Assembly (NCBI GenBank): GCA_020466095.1 | Contig: CM035809.1 | Coordinates: 3,401,309 to 3,465,308 of the forward strand | Source of the DNA: Chlorops oryzae | Taxonomy: Eukaryota > Arthropoda > Insecta > Diptera > Chloropidae | Direction of reading: 5' to 3' | Length of the DNA: 64,000 nucleotides | Part shown: piece by piece, positions 1-10,217 of the stretch | How positions within the stretch are numbered: the stretch's first letter is position 1 | Layout of the letters: each line of letters opens with the position of its first letter | Made by a program: the position numbers and the translations under genes | The notes under the pieces: model-generated | What the model was told of the DNA's origin: nothing | The model's input: the letters and a program-made list of their open reading frames with translations, nothing else | Database searches by the model: none

Positions 1-566
1 GCGTAGAAGCTTCAAATTCGCAATATAGGTTGACCAAGGCGAAGGAAAGGTGTAGGAAAAAATTTTATGTGGCCCGCCCACTGCCACGCCCACAAATGAA
101 AATTTTTCTTATCTTCCGAGGTTAAAGGCGTAGAAGCTTCAAAATCGCAACATAGGTTGACAAAGGCAAATGAAAGGTGTAGGAACAAAAATTTATGTAG
201 CCCGCCCACTGCCACGCCCACAAATGGAGAATTTTCGTAACTTCCGAAGTAAAAGGCATAGAAGCTTCAAATTCGCAACATAGGTTCAGCAAGGCAAATG
301 AAAGGTGTAGGAAAAAAATGTATGTGGCCCGCCCACTGCCACGCCCACAAATGAAGATTTTTCGTAACTGCCGAAGTAAAAGGCGTAGAAGCTTCAAATT
401 CGCAACATAGGTTCACCAAGGCGAATGAAAGGTGTAGGGAAATAATTTATGTGGCCCTCCCACTGCCACGCCCATAAATAGAGAAGCAAAACATAGTGCG
501 CTCATAACGTCGGGACGCTGGGTATTTCAAAGTCGGGCTTGACCGACTTTAGCTTTCTTACTTGTT
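1..566 (-). mobile_element. HINE/DINE-1-like short interspersed element, copy 1 (cut by window edge)
   Basis: Read on the minus strand, the element begins at 566 with ACAAGTAAG, followed by a small hairpin (GTCGGTCAAGCCCGAC) and the subterminal motif AATACCCAGCG. It then runs into tandem copies of a roughly 127-bp unit containing GGGCGTGGCAGTGGGCGGGC (about 20-480). The same head occurs at 988, 18591 and 51948. The 3' part, with the microsatellite and the closing CGCTGGGTATAA motif seen in the other copies, lies outside the window. Head hairpin, subterminal inverted repeat, microsatellite and lack of TIRs at the very ends resemble Helentron-associated DINE-1 elements. The class is inferred; the repeat itself is seen directly. 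Confidence 0.75.
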
Positions 567-926
567 TGTTAATAAAATTAATATTTGGACGGCGTTCTTT
601 TAAGAATTCAAGTGTTGTTAAAGACATTCTGATATGTTACTCAAAAATACAGCAAAAAATTTCGGGTAGGTGCGTTTTTCGCGTAAGTGCATAAAATTGT
701 CTGGAAAATAATTGAATGCAGCTAAGCAGAATATACTGTATCGCATTTTCGCTTGTTAAAAACAGTTGAAAACAACACACAGCCGTCTTGTATACATATA
801 TTTTTCGATTAATAAAAACAATTGAGTTTTGCGAAAAACCTTGCTGCGAATTATATTTACTAACATTTATAAATACCATAATGAACTTCGATCTTATCTG
901 GTGTCCTATGACACAACTCAACTTGT
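567..926 (-). repeat. 360-bp module that travels with the HINE-like element
   Basis: This stretch is the near-identical reverse complement of 51587-51947. In both places it sits directly in front of a HINE-like head. It starts (minus strand) with ACAAGTTGAGTTGTGTC and ends in TTATTAACAA. The copies at 988 and 18591 lack it. It may be the 5' part of a longer variant of the element, or a separate element into which the HINE-like unit inserted before the pair was copied. ORFs across it on both strands are not supported as genes. Confidence 0.7.
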
Positions 927-987
927 TTTTTTGTACTAGGGTCATTATTTGGCCAGTTAGGGGATGGAACCCAAAATTCAGTTTAAA
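927..987 (+). repeat. Left fragment of the interrupted GGGGGTC-rich element
   Basis: The sequence CTAGGGTCATTATTTGGCC and following bases match the reverse complement of 26536-26480. There the sequence runs on without a break into the part that is found here at 2052-2712. This short piece is therefore the left flank of the copy split by the 988-2051 insertion, and is itself cut on its left by the 1-926 insertion. Confidence 0.8.
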
Positions 988-2051
988 ACAAGTAAGAAAG
1001 CTAAAGTCGGTCAAGCCCGACTTTGAAATACCCAGCGTCCCGACATTATGAGCGCACTATGTTTTGCTTCTATATTTGTGGGCGTGGCAGTGGGAGGGCA
1101 ACATAGATTATTTCCCTACACCTTTCATTCGCCTTGGTGAACCTATGTTGCGAATTTGAAGCTTCTACGCCTTTTACTTCGGAAGTTACGAAAAATCTTT
1201 ATTTGTGGGCGTGGCAGAGGGCGGGCCACAAAAAATTTTTTCCTACACCTTTCATTCGCCTTGGTGAACCTATGTTGCGAATTTGAAGCTTCTACGCCTT
1301 TTACTTCGGAAGTTACGAAAAATCTTCATTTGTGGGCGAGGCAGAGGGCGGGCCACAAAAAATTTTTTCCTACACCTTTCATTCGCCTTGGTGAACCTAT
1401 GTTGCAAATTTGAAGCTTCTACGCCTTTTACTTCGGAAGTTATGAAAATTCTCTATTTGTGGGCGTGGCAGTGGGCGGGCTATATAAATTTTTGTTCCTA
1501 CACCTTTCATTTGCCTTGGTCAACCTATGCTGCGAATTTGAAGCTTCTACGCCGTTTACTTCGGAAGTTACGATAAGACCTTATTTTTGGCCTTATTTGT
1601 GGGCGTGGCTCGAGGAGGGCGGCGTCCATTTTTTGCCAAAAAATTTCCCTTTTCGTAGTTTACCAGCACACCAAATATCAATGGAATGTGTTGGGTGGTT
1701 CGCAAGTTACAAGCATTTTATTGAAAACACAATAAATTCATTTGTGGGCGTGGCAGTGGGCGGATGTCTCCCATTTTTACTTAGGATCATACTCGGATCC
1801 CGATATACCTGTGTGCCAAATTTCGACTTGATTGGTTCAGCCGTTTCGGAGGAGATCCGACCACGGACGGACGGACAGACGGACAGACGGACGGACGGAC
1901 GGACGGACAGACGGACAGACGGACATGTCTAAATCGATTCAGTTTTTGATCCTGATCATTTCTATATATATTTTTCTATATCTCCGGAGCTTAATTCTCC
2001 CTGTTACAAGATTTGCACAAAACTAATATACCCCGCTTACGCTGGGTATAA
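988..2051 (+). mobile_element. HINE/DINE-1-like element, copy 2 (complete)
   Basis: The element starts with ACAAGTAAGAAAGC, a GTCGG...CCGAC hairpin and AATACCCAGCG. It carries about four tandem 127-bp units (1075-1580), a unique part, and a GACGGACA microsatellite (1862-1926). It ends with the inverse motif ACGCTGGGTATAA. The 5' ATACCCAGCG and 3' CGCTGGGTAT form a subterminal inverted repeat. It has no coding capacity; ORFs across it (1156-1413, 1283-1576, 1459-1932) only reflect the tandem units. Comparison with the intact copy at 25628-26914 shows an insertion into a TTTTAAAA tract without an obvious target-site duplication, which fits Helitron-type integration. Confidence 0.8.
1075..1580 (+). 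repeat. Tandem ~127-bp units inside HINE-like copy 2
   Basis: Each unit holds TTGTGGGCGTGGCAGTGGGC, then TTTTTCCTACACCTTTCATT, then CGCCTTTTACTTCGGAAGTT. About four units are present here, five in the copy at 18591, at least three and a half in the one at 1-566 and two in the one at 51948. This indicates expansion and contraction within the family. The units are adjacent, with no unique spacers between them. Confidence 0.85.
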
Positions 2052-2712
2052 AAAAAGGTAATAAAATATATCATATTATTAAAACACACCAAAAACTAAT
2101 CCAATATTCTTCATATTAGGCTCGTTTAAAAGGTAATTTTGTAAATTTTTCGAATATGCATGCTGAACATGCTCTTTCTTGTTCCTACGGCATCTATATT
2201 ATAGATTGAAGTTCGTGAGGCATTTTTCTTTAATTTAAGCCTAATTTTGTATGGGGACCCCCCTAACGAGGGGAGATAGAGGGTAGGTATGTTTGAAGAA
2301 AATGTTTGGGGTAAAAAAATAATGGGGGTCGGTCATATATATCAGCCCCCTAGGAGGGGTTTGACTGTAGTGACGGCCATTTTGTATGAATTTTTGCTCA
2401 AATTAAGGTAGTTTTATATGGGAGCCCCCTTAAGGGGGGGAGATAGAGGTTAAGTATGTTCGGAGAAAATGTTAGGGGGACAAAGTTAATGGGGGTCGGT
2501 CATACATTTGACTCCTCTAGGAGCACTCTGGGGCTAGTTAGGAAGATGGGGGGAAAAGTTTTTAAAAAATTATTTTTGTATGGGAGCCCCCTTAAGGAGG
2601 GGAGATAGGGGGTAGGATTGTTCAGAAAAAATGTTCGGAGTAAAAAAATAATGGGGGTTGGCCATACGTTATATATCCGTAGGGGCGCCTTGTGGGGAGT
2701 TAAGGGCCGTTT
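2052..2712 (+). mobile_element. Right fragment of the interrupted GGGGGTC-rich element
   Basis: This is the reverse complement of roughly 26480-25810. It contains three related modules of about 180 bp, each with GGAGCCCCCTTAAGG, GAGATAGAGGGTA and AATGGGGGTCGGTCATA. The closing part seen in the 25628-26914 copy is degraded or missing after about 2712. A 158-aa minus-strand reading frame through the modules (2976-2500) has no recognisable domain and lies in repeat sequence, so it is not called as a gene. Confidence 0.75.
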
Positions 2713-2823
2713 CCTCTCTATTTTTGCCAATTTCCCAAACTTCAATTGAAAACTGCCACGGGTTCCCGTTATCCGATTGCTTCCAAATTTCTCACGTTTC
2801 TCCTCCATGTCCAATGAAACACT

Positions 2824-3622
2824 TCTGGACCCTGAGACCGATTGAAATTCCATTTCGGGAATTAAGAGCAGCCCTAATGTGGATATTATATCTGTTGAAG
2901 TTTTTGTATATGACAAAGGAACCACTAGATAATCATAGAAGCTAAGAGAATTTGTTAAGAGGAGAAAATTTATCATAGAAAATTTACCTTTTGCGTGTGA
3001 CTCTGGGATAGCGTAGGGCGATGCGTGCTATACTCTTGATCCCAGGGTCGGATGTTCGATTCCCAGCACAGGCGAAACGGAGTGTAAAGTTGCAAGCCTA
3101 GCACTGGTTTTTTCAAAAAAATCGCATGTTAGGGGCACACAACATAATAAGACATACACTCACACAAACACAAGAAAACCTCCTTGGTAGCACAATGGGC
3201 CTACGGCCACTTCAACCTACTTACCTACTTTTTGCGTGATTTCTTTAATGTTTTGTTAACAATCCTGATATTTGTAAAAATAAGTCCGCATGGTACCGAA
3301 ATTTGTTCACAGAGAGCAGAGAAAGAGATATTGACTTTTCTTTCTTGATCGGAAATTGATAAGCTGGCATTTCCCCTATTTCCTCGGCTATTTATTTTTG
3401 AAATTTTTTTCTTCATTCTGTATAATAGACGCATTTCATTCGATCGGAGATTATTTTGTCGGCCGTCAATGGGAGTTTGGAGGATAAAGCGTTTGTAACA
3501 AATTGCGTAGGCTTGATGAAAAACTTATCCATTTTGATTGATTGAAGGCAAAAGTTGGACCCTGAGACCGATCAGAAACTCGCTACAAAATTTCTCCATA
3601 GAGTTAAGAGCAGCCCTAATCC
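2824..3622 (+). repeat. Two diverged direct copies of a ~70-bp sequence
   Basis: The sequence at 2824-2890 (GGACCCTGAGACCGAT, then AAGAGCAGCCCTAAT) recurs at 3551-3622 in the same orientation with substitutions. The two copies flank a SINE. They look like remnants of an unidentified element or of a local duplication. Confidence 0.6.
2998..3228 (+). mobile_element. tRNA-Lys-derived SINE
   Basis: The head resembles tRNA-Lys(CTT). It has TAGCGTAGGGCG as a weak A box, ACTCTTGATCCCAGGGTC as the anticodon arm and variable loop, and TGTTCGATTCCC as the B box. The acceptor stem does not close, so this is not a tRNA gene. The tail carries AAACCTCCTTGGTAGCACA, TGGGCCTACGGCCACTTC and repeated TACCTACT. 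The same tail occurs at 33983-34075 in reverse. RNA polymerase III would drive such an element from the internal boxes. It has no coding capacity. Confidence 0.75.
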
Positions 3623-4921
3623 ACATATACACAAGTACATCATCCCTTCTATTTCAAATACTTAACTTTCAATCATCAGCTCAATTCAACCATTATTTGA
3701 CATAAATTCAAAGGGAATTCATTTTAAGCGTTCTTGTTCCTTTTTCAAACGATTTTTTTTATTATTTATATTTATGAAATCGAAGGGCCCGATAGCGAGG
3801 TTTAAGTAATTATAAATGTCGAAAATATTTCCGTCTTAATTTGTTATCCAACGCATTAGCTTCGGATGAAAAGTGAATAAACAGAAATTCAATCAAAGAA
3901 TGTGCTTCAAATGGATAAATAAATCTTTCAACATCGGCAAACTTGAACTTTTGAACTTAAAGACTTTGAAGCCGTAGCATTACCAGATAAAAAGATAAGT
4001 TTTAAGGGTGCAATAAGTTCCTCTTGATTGCAAATATTGCAAAAATATGAATAAAATTGAGCAAAAAGGCGTTTGAGTTAAAGAAAGTATCCAAACACTT
4101 TAGATCTTTCTGATGATGTCAATGGGTAGAGTTTTTGGGTAAAAGAATTCCATGCAAATATATCTTTCACTGCAAGAACAAATTGTTTAATGGGCGAAGT
4201 CACTTTTACCCAAAAGAAACACGAGCAAATCATACAAAGAGTTGAAAGCTCAGAATTTTGCTTATCCTTAATATAAAAGAAAAAAGAAGTTTTGAACCTC
4301 GCTAGCCTCTCCATTAACATTTAATCAAAACTAGTCATAAGCCATTAATTTAATTGAATTGAATTTCTAAATGTCAAAAGAAAGGCCATTGAAATTTAAA
4401 TTTTAAGCGTCAATCGAAACTTTTGCAGCCATCGCAAATTCCAGCCGTGTTAAAACGATTTTGAATGTGCTACTATCAAGAAAATATCCTTTAGAATCTG
4501 TTGGAATTAATCTTATTTAGAAGTTTTAATTGTTAATTTAATCCTCTTCTGGAGAAAACTTTACCAATAACAAAACTTCCATGCAAACTTTGCCATTAAG
4601 AGCACGTTATCGCATCAATGTAATTGCTGTTGTTAGAAGTTTATTTCTTGAATTACTCTATTATTTGAATTTCCCCCATGCCACCAAGGTTAATAGTGTT
4701 ACCTGAAATAGAGAAAGCTATATTCTTAAAACAATAAAAAGCAGAATGAGATAAAAACATTTCTGGTTGAATTTAGAGAATTTATTACTGTGAAATCGAA
4801 ATTTTATTGGTGGTGACTGTCGATTTCAATTACGTAAATTGGAGGGCTTTATTTGGAGCGAAAATTATTTTATATAGACACCGGTGTTGTTAAATTTTCG
4901 CAATAGATTATACACTAATGT
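3229..4921. other. AT-rich stretch, intron sequence, no gene seen
   Basis: Apart from the second copy of the short direct repeat at 3551-3622, I see no conserved ORF, RNA gene or repeat boundary. Short ORFs (3434-3225 and 4320-4078, both minus) have AT-driven composition and no family resemblance. If TkR86C continues to the left of this window, this is one of its introns. Confidence 0.5.
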
Positions 4922-5171
4922 TTTCATATTCATGATTTTTTTTCGGTATTAAGCCAAATAAAAAACGATTTTCTAAGTATGCAGGCTTATTATATTCTTT
5001 ATTGACAAAAAATAAAAAATTTTTTTGTAATTTTTTTTTTTTTTTTTGGTATTTTAAAAATGGCGTTGAAGTGGACCCTCTTTGAAAAAGTACCTCCGTG
5101 GTGTGAAAGATTTTGGCAGTTCTGGTAATCGAAGAAAAAAAACAAAAATATGTTATTAATCAGAATGAATG

Positions 5172-5335
5172 CGGCTATGGCAGGAACTAGAATAAAAAAA
5201 TTTTTTTTTTAATTGACAAAATGGCGCAATTTTTTATTTCAACCATCAAAAACTCCCCTTTTTTTGACCATTTTTTTTTATCAAAAAATATGAAGTTCTT
5301 GAAATAAAAATTCGATTCTAGTTCGGGCCATAGCC
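5172..5335. repeat. Imperfect inverted repeat
   Basis: GGCTATGGCAGGAACTAGAAT and ATTCTAGTTCGGGCCATAGCC face each other across an AT-rich loop of about 120 bp. This may be a short MITE nested in the larger repeat. No target duplication was identified. Confidence 0.55.
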
Positions 5336-5700
5336 ATTGATGTTATGAATAACATATAAAAATTCCAGACAAATCGGTTCGATGGTTTTTTTGGTTTCAT
5401 TCACACCAGGTCAAAAAAAGTGGTTTTGAGATAAACGCGTTCAAAGTTGCTTTGATCAAGCGCGCTGCGTGCTGTCTCTACCTTCTAAAACGGCTGTAGC
5501 AAAGAAAATATTGTCAATATCTTCACGAAACTTTGCCAGCATATTCTTAAAAGTCTATTCTTCCGAAATATATATAAAAAAAAAAATCAATTTTCAAAAA
5601 ATTCTAGACCAGAAGGTCCCCTTAATACAAAAAAGAGGTTCAGAAAATTTCTGATACATTTCTGAAGCGTTTTTTTATATGAAGTTTTTCATTTCCGACA

Positions 5701-6098
5701 CCCGAGTAAAAATATTTGTATTTATTTTGCACGCACAAAGCACGCTCAAACTGGGCCCAAATAATGAACAGTATTGCGCCCAAATCGAGCCCAAACCAGG
5801 CCCAAATAATGAACAGTCTCGCGACCAAATCGAGCCCAAATCTAACAAAAACATGCCCAAATTGAGCCCAATGTGCGCTCATTTTGATAATATTTGGGCT
5901 TGATTTGGGCCTCCTTTAATTTTTTTGGGCGCGCCTTGGACTCAATTTGGGCCTAATTTGGTTATATTTGGGCGCGCAATGGGCTCAATTTGGGCGCGTT
6001 TTTGTTAGATTTGGGCTTTGTTTGGGCTCGATTTGGGCGCGTTTTGATTTTTGGGCGTCATTTGCGCCCGATTTGGGCCTGCATATTTTTACTCGGGC
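5701..6098. mobile_element. Fold-back element made of GCCCAAAT octamers
   Basis: The ends are inverted copies, CCCGAGTAAAAATATTTG and CATATTTTTACTCGGG. The left arm holds many GCCCAAAT-type octamers (GGGCCCAAATAATGAACAG, CGAGCCCAAAT). The right arm holds the complementary ATTTGGGC octamers, often as TTTGGGCGCG. The whole can fold into one large imperfect hairpin. Reading frames across it (5679-5903 and 5947-6165 plus; 5882-5640 minus) are products of the octamer repeat and are not genes. It is probably a fold-back or MITE-type DNA element. Confidence 0.7.
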
Positions 6099-6222
6099 AG
6101 AGTTGGAGAGAGCCCCTTTATATAAAATTCTCATGTCAAGGTGTTTGTTCCCAAATTCCTCCTAAATGATTTGACCGATTGATTTGAATTTCTAGTTCTT
6201 ATACCCCTAAGTGATAAGGATG

Positions 6223-8553
6223 GCCATCAGAAGTAAATTTTATTTTAAATACCCGAAGTATGAGTAATACTATTTCAACATTACGTATACGTCGTTTTAA
6301 AAATTATTTACTTAGGTTAGTGGCTGACACCGGGAAAGATAACATTTTTTGAAGATGGTTCAGAAAATCCCCAATAGAAACCATTGGAGAAACAAAAGAC
6401 CCTCAAAGGATTCCTTTGTGAGTTTACATGCTTAAAATATCCTCAAGGGATTGTCCTTGGAATGCTGAGGTTGGTCTCTAGGGAAATTTTACTAAAGAGT
6501 TTTGATCGGGTTGAGTCACCTTAGGCTAAGGACCTTTTCTGATTGAATATCCTGGTAGAAGCACGAGGAATTTATCTTAGTAGAAGCACCAAGACTTTTT
6601 GCAAAGTAAAGAGTTTAATCCTTTTTTTGCACACAGTTCTTTGCTCATTGCGAGCTTTTGTTCTGTTTTAATGCAGATGTAGCATAAAATACACCACAGA
6701 TTCTTATCTTAATTCAAATTAAGTTTTCAGTAAATGCTCCCATACAACATGTACTAAAGATATCAAGTTAGCTGATTAAATAAGTTAAGGTAAGTAATGT
6801 TCAGTCAAGACTCTTGATTCAAAAGTAACTGAGCCTTTAGTGTTAAATAACCAGAAAATATGCAATAACAAATTCAATACAAAACAAAGCACCCAATAAT
6901 AAAGAAAACAAATAAGACAAACAAGGGCCAGAATTCGGCATCACAGCCGCTGTCCGTATAGCTTCGAATGCCAAATTCTACACCCTTTGCTTATCAGCTC
7001 CACTTGAGCATGGGGATGCTGAATTAGGATTTGAATTTTAGGAAATTGCTTTGTCTTATTTCCTTATCCGCTTTGTATTTAATAAAAATGAATTGGTTTT
7101 GTTTCCAATGTAAAAAGCATGAAATGAATAAAAAGAAATGAAATATAATAATACAAGTAAATTGTAGGTTTGTTCATCCATGTGCCAACAACACACTTAG
7201 GCCTCTCATCAAGAATCTAGACAAGGCATCCACAGTTAGCCACAGAGGCCGTCTAAAGATTATTTACATTTTTAATGATTAACAAGGAAATGAGTAGCCT
7301 TTTAAGGACATGGAGTAGAGGGAGAAACACGATCAGAAAAAGATCACCATATTTTTGGTTATTGATCTTTGACACATTAGTTTCTTCTGAGGCGGTACAG
7401 GTTCACCAGGAGCACCTTGTTTCTCTATGTTATTCTAAATTAATTAATGTTCATATAAGTTTTAATTTCATAGGTGTTGATTTTCCTTGGTTAAAAAACA
7501 AACTGTGATGAAAATCGTGTGATATGTATTTCTATATCCGGTTAAGAATTCTTTCTATTATTCTAATAATTTTTTTCTAAGTCAATACTTCGCATTGGTA
7601 CGCAGACCAGTGGAGAGCTTAAGAACTAAGCCAACTTGTTTTTAACTACATAACTACTGTACCTATTTTGTGGACCACCTTGTATAATTTCATTTAATTC
7701 TTAAAAATATGAAGTTCAATAAATATAAATTTAAGCTAAAATAATAGGTCGGTTTTTTTTTTCTTGTATTCTGCCAATTAACACAAAACAGATATTTCAA
7801 AAAAACTTGATATTACATCGCAAAGCATACTTAATATAGGTACTGTACAAGAAAAGGATAAAACTTACCGTCTCATGACGTTTTGCTTCGATTAATCGAA
7901 CTTGAGAAATAAAAAGTAGGTATCAGAAACGCTTAAAAAATTTTACGCTTTTTTCCCCCTGGAAACAAAAACCGTAGGTATGCGTGTTTATGTTTTGGTA
8001 TTTGCTCAGATTGTGTGTGATGTCAAAATACAATTTTCATCCACAGCGACCCTCCCACGCTGTATTAACCTAAGAATTGTAAAAAAGTCATTTTGAATCA
8101 AAAAACGAATGGTTGTCTTCTCCAAGAAATTATTGCAATTGGCCTCCGAGAATAAGCGTTGAGCAAATTACGTTTACCATTTCCTGTTGCATTCCATTTC
8201 TGGAAAATGGTTTCTTGTTTGTTTTCTGTCTTTTATTCTCTCTACAGATTTAAGTGTTCAACTTTGTTCTGTGAAGTCTGTATAATTCCAAACAATGGGA
8301 ATTTCTAGCAACGTCAAAAAGATGCCTATCTTCGCGTTTTGAGTCGACGAAATTAAATTAAACTGACATAAAAACAGATTTTTACAGGAGAATTTTTCAT
8401 TTTCTATTCACAGAAAAGCCAACTTAATAACAATCTTATTTTCTGATTTTTTTCTCTTTCCATGATTTTCTTTCGTAGTAGAAGACAGATCAGGGTGTTT
8501 AAAGTTGTCAGCTGAACCAAACAATACTTTACCCGACACAAATATATGAATAG
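6223..8553. other. AT-rich stretch with no gene seen
   Basis: No recognisable protein, RNA gene or clear repeat boundary was found. The ORF 7275-7508 (77 aa, plus) has no family resemblance and starts in a GATTAACAAGG context without other support. Confidence 0.5.
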
Positions 8554-9194
8554 CGAGAGGGCGAGAGAGGTAGAGAGCGGACGAGAGATGGCAAGAGAGG
8601 GCGAGAGAGGGCGAGAGAGGGCGAGAGAGGGCGAGAGAGGGCGAGAGAGGGCGAGAGAGGGCGAGAGAGGCGAGAGGGCGAGAGAGGGCGAGAGAGGGCG
8701 TGAGAGGGCGAGAGAGGGCGAGAGAGGGCGAGAGAGGGCGAGAGAGGGCGAGAGAGGGCGAGATAGGGCGAGAGAGGGCGAGAGAGGGCGAGAGAGGGCG
8801 AGAGAGAGCGAGAGAGGGCGAGAGAGGGGCGAGAGAGGACGAGAGAGGGCGAGAGAGGGCGGGAGAGGGCAAGAGTGGGCAAGAGTGGGCGGGAGAGGGC
8901 GAGAGAGGGCGAGAGAGGCCGAGAGTGGGCGAGAGAGGCCGAGAGTGGGCGAGAGAGCGCGAGAGAGGGTGAGAGAGGGCGAGAGAGGGCGAGAGAGGCC
9001 GAGAGTGGGCGAGAGTGAGCGAGAGTGGGCGAGAGAGGGCGAGAAAGGGCGAGAGAGGGCGAGAGAGGCCGAGAGTGGGCGAGAGAGGGCGAGAGTGGGC
9101 GAGAGGGGGCAAGAGGGTGCGAGAGGGGCGAGAGAGGGCGAAAGAGGGCGAAAGAGGGCGAAAGAGGGCGAGAGAGGGCGAGAGAGGGCGAGAC
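8554..9194 (+). repeat. 10-bp minisatellite (GAGAGAGGGC)n
   Basis: About 640 bp of GAGAGAGGGC units, with variants such as GAGAGAGGCC and GAGAGTGGGC that become commoner toward the right. A few units have 8, 9 or 11 bp. Because 10 is not a multiple of 3, all reading frames stay open in a ten-residue cycle on both strands. This explains the long Arg-Glu-rich plus-strand and Leu-Ser-Pro-rich minus-strand ORFs. The Harbinger element begins 3 bp after its right edge. Confidence 0.95.
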
Positions 9195-9470
9195 CCTGGG
9201 TCGTATGCATAATAATGAGATTAAACTCTGAGTTGAGTCGATCGAGCTTAAGCTCAGCTACCTGAGATCAACCGTTTGCTCTTGCTTGAACTCAATTTCG
9301 TATGCAATAAATTGAGTTTGAGCTCACCACAAAGAACTCAAAAACTTTGAGATGAAGCCGAAAGCTCTTTTCTCTTAGTATGTAAATTTGTTGTTGCAAC
9401 GCACATTTTATGCATCATTTAACAGTTAAAATTATTAAGAGTGCAAGTGTTTTTTTGCATATTATTAATA

Positions 9471-9734
9471 ATGAGTTCGGCCAAAGAGGACAGCGTTGAG
9501 GAGAACGCAGAGGACGTTCAAGGCGACATTATTTTATTTTTAACCGAGAACATTAAACATAACATAAACACAGCTTTCCTAGCTGATCGTATACTCGGTG
9601 GGTGCACTCCATGCACCCTTGCAATCCACGCACAGCCTAGCTGCTTAAAATCTTCGTTTCCGCACCGTCAATATTACACGTGTTTCTTCACACATCAGCA
9701 AAGCCTAGTTTTCGGTATCCAAGGCCCGCAATGA
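9471..9734 (+). CDS. Small unrecognised ORF inside the Harbinger element
   Basis: An 87-aa frame starts at ATG 9471 with an acidic N-terminus (MSSAKEDSVEENAED) followed by DIILFLTENIKHNINTAF. It then runs into a Cys/His-rich tail without obvious order. Harbinger elements normally carry a second, MYB/SANT-like protein on a separate transcript. This could be the start of that gene cut off by the internal deletion, but no SANT motif is visible. It could also be chance. Confidence 0.25.
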   Translation: MSSAKEDSVEENAEDVQGDIILFLTENIKHNINTAFLADRILGGCTPCTLAIHAQPSCLKSSFPHRQYYTCFFTHQQSLVFGIQGPQ

Positions 9735-9935
9735 ACTAATTACTTAGTCATAAACTTTTCAATTTAGAAAATGCTTTGTGATTTATAATATTGTCAAATT
9801 AGGTGTAAGATTTAAAAACTTAATGCTAGACTCCTATCTTAGAGGAGTGATCCAATAAATAATAAAACGTTTAAAAAAAAAAATTAAAGAGCACTAAATA
9901 TTGTTAGAAAAATGTCAGCTTCCAGTATTGCGAAT

Positions 9936-10217
9936 TTAAAAAGAAGAAAAGAAAACTGTGATCTGATGTTCTCCAATGGTATTACCAATTCCAACTTGAA
10001 ATGCAGGGTCCCCAACAAATCTTAAATAAATTCGCATTTTATTAAGTTTGCTTAATCCTCCACCTCGGGTTTCATTTACATCATCGAGAAAATTCTGAGC
10101 TAGCCACTCTACGTTTTTACTTTCGAACCGGTATAGTCTTTGAATGTTGTCATTTTCAAGAATGGATGAACGTTGTTTATATATTGTTTCCTTTTCAGTT
10201 AGGAAATATTCAGCCAT
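9936..10217 (-). pseudogene. Harbinger transposase, N-terminal fragment
   Basis: The fragment starts at the ATG at 10217 (MAEYFLTEKE) and is open for about 94 residues. The segment LSKLNKMRIYLRFVGDPAFQ, then VGIGNTIGEHQITV, matches the helix-turn-helix-like part that precedes the catalytic domain in HARBI1/PIF transposases, where the family has a pattern like LR(F/Y)..G.....VG...G.S..TV. The DDE catalytic residues are absent because the reading ends at a stop near 9936 and only about 740 bp of element remain beyond it. The fragment cannot encode an active enzyme. Confidence 0.65.

Larger units (their letters stand above)
4922..6222 (+). repeat. Interspersed repeat, expanded copy (pair of 45880-46172)
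   Basis: The segment 4922-5095 (GGTATTAAGCCAAAT, TGCAGGCTTA, TTATTGACAA, then CTTTGAAAAAGTACCT) matches the reverse complement of about 46172-46000. The block CTTATACCCCTAAGTGAT near 6195 matches the far end of the other copy near 45895. About 1.1 kb of extra sequence here, including a hairpin (5172-5335) and a fold-back element (5701-6098), separates the two matching ends. The family is unknown. Confidence 0.5.

Noticed and set aside
1075..1580. Regular repeats considered as a CRISPR array
   Set aside because: The units are about 127 bp and adjacent, with no unique spacers, inside a eukaryotic transposon.
1156..1932. Overlapping 85-157-aa ORFs, and similar ones at 18744-19498 and 52221-52598
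   Set aside because: They follow the 127-bp tandem units and microsatellite of non-coding HINE-like elements.
2500..2976. 158-aa minus-strand ORF
   Set aside because: It lies across the repeated modules of an interspersed element, and the second copy at about 25.8-26.4 kb does not keep the frame.
3008..3075. True tRNA-Lys gene
   Set aside because: Anticodon and T arms are recognisable, but the acceptor stem does not close and a SINE tail follows.
8404..9265. Long ORFs on both strands (up to 268 aa, Leu-Ser-Pro or Arg-Glu-Gly rich)
   Set aside because: They are the translation of a 10-bp minisatellite whose units contain no stop in any frame; no unique coding sequence supports them.
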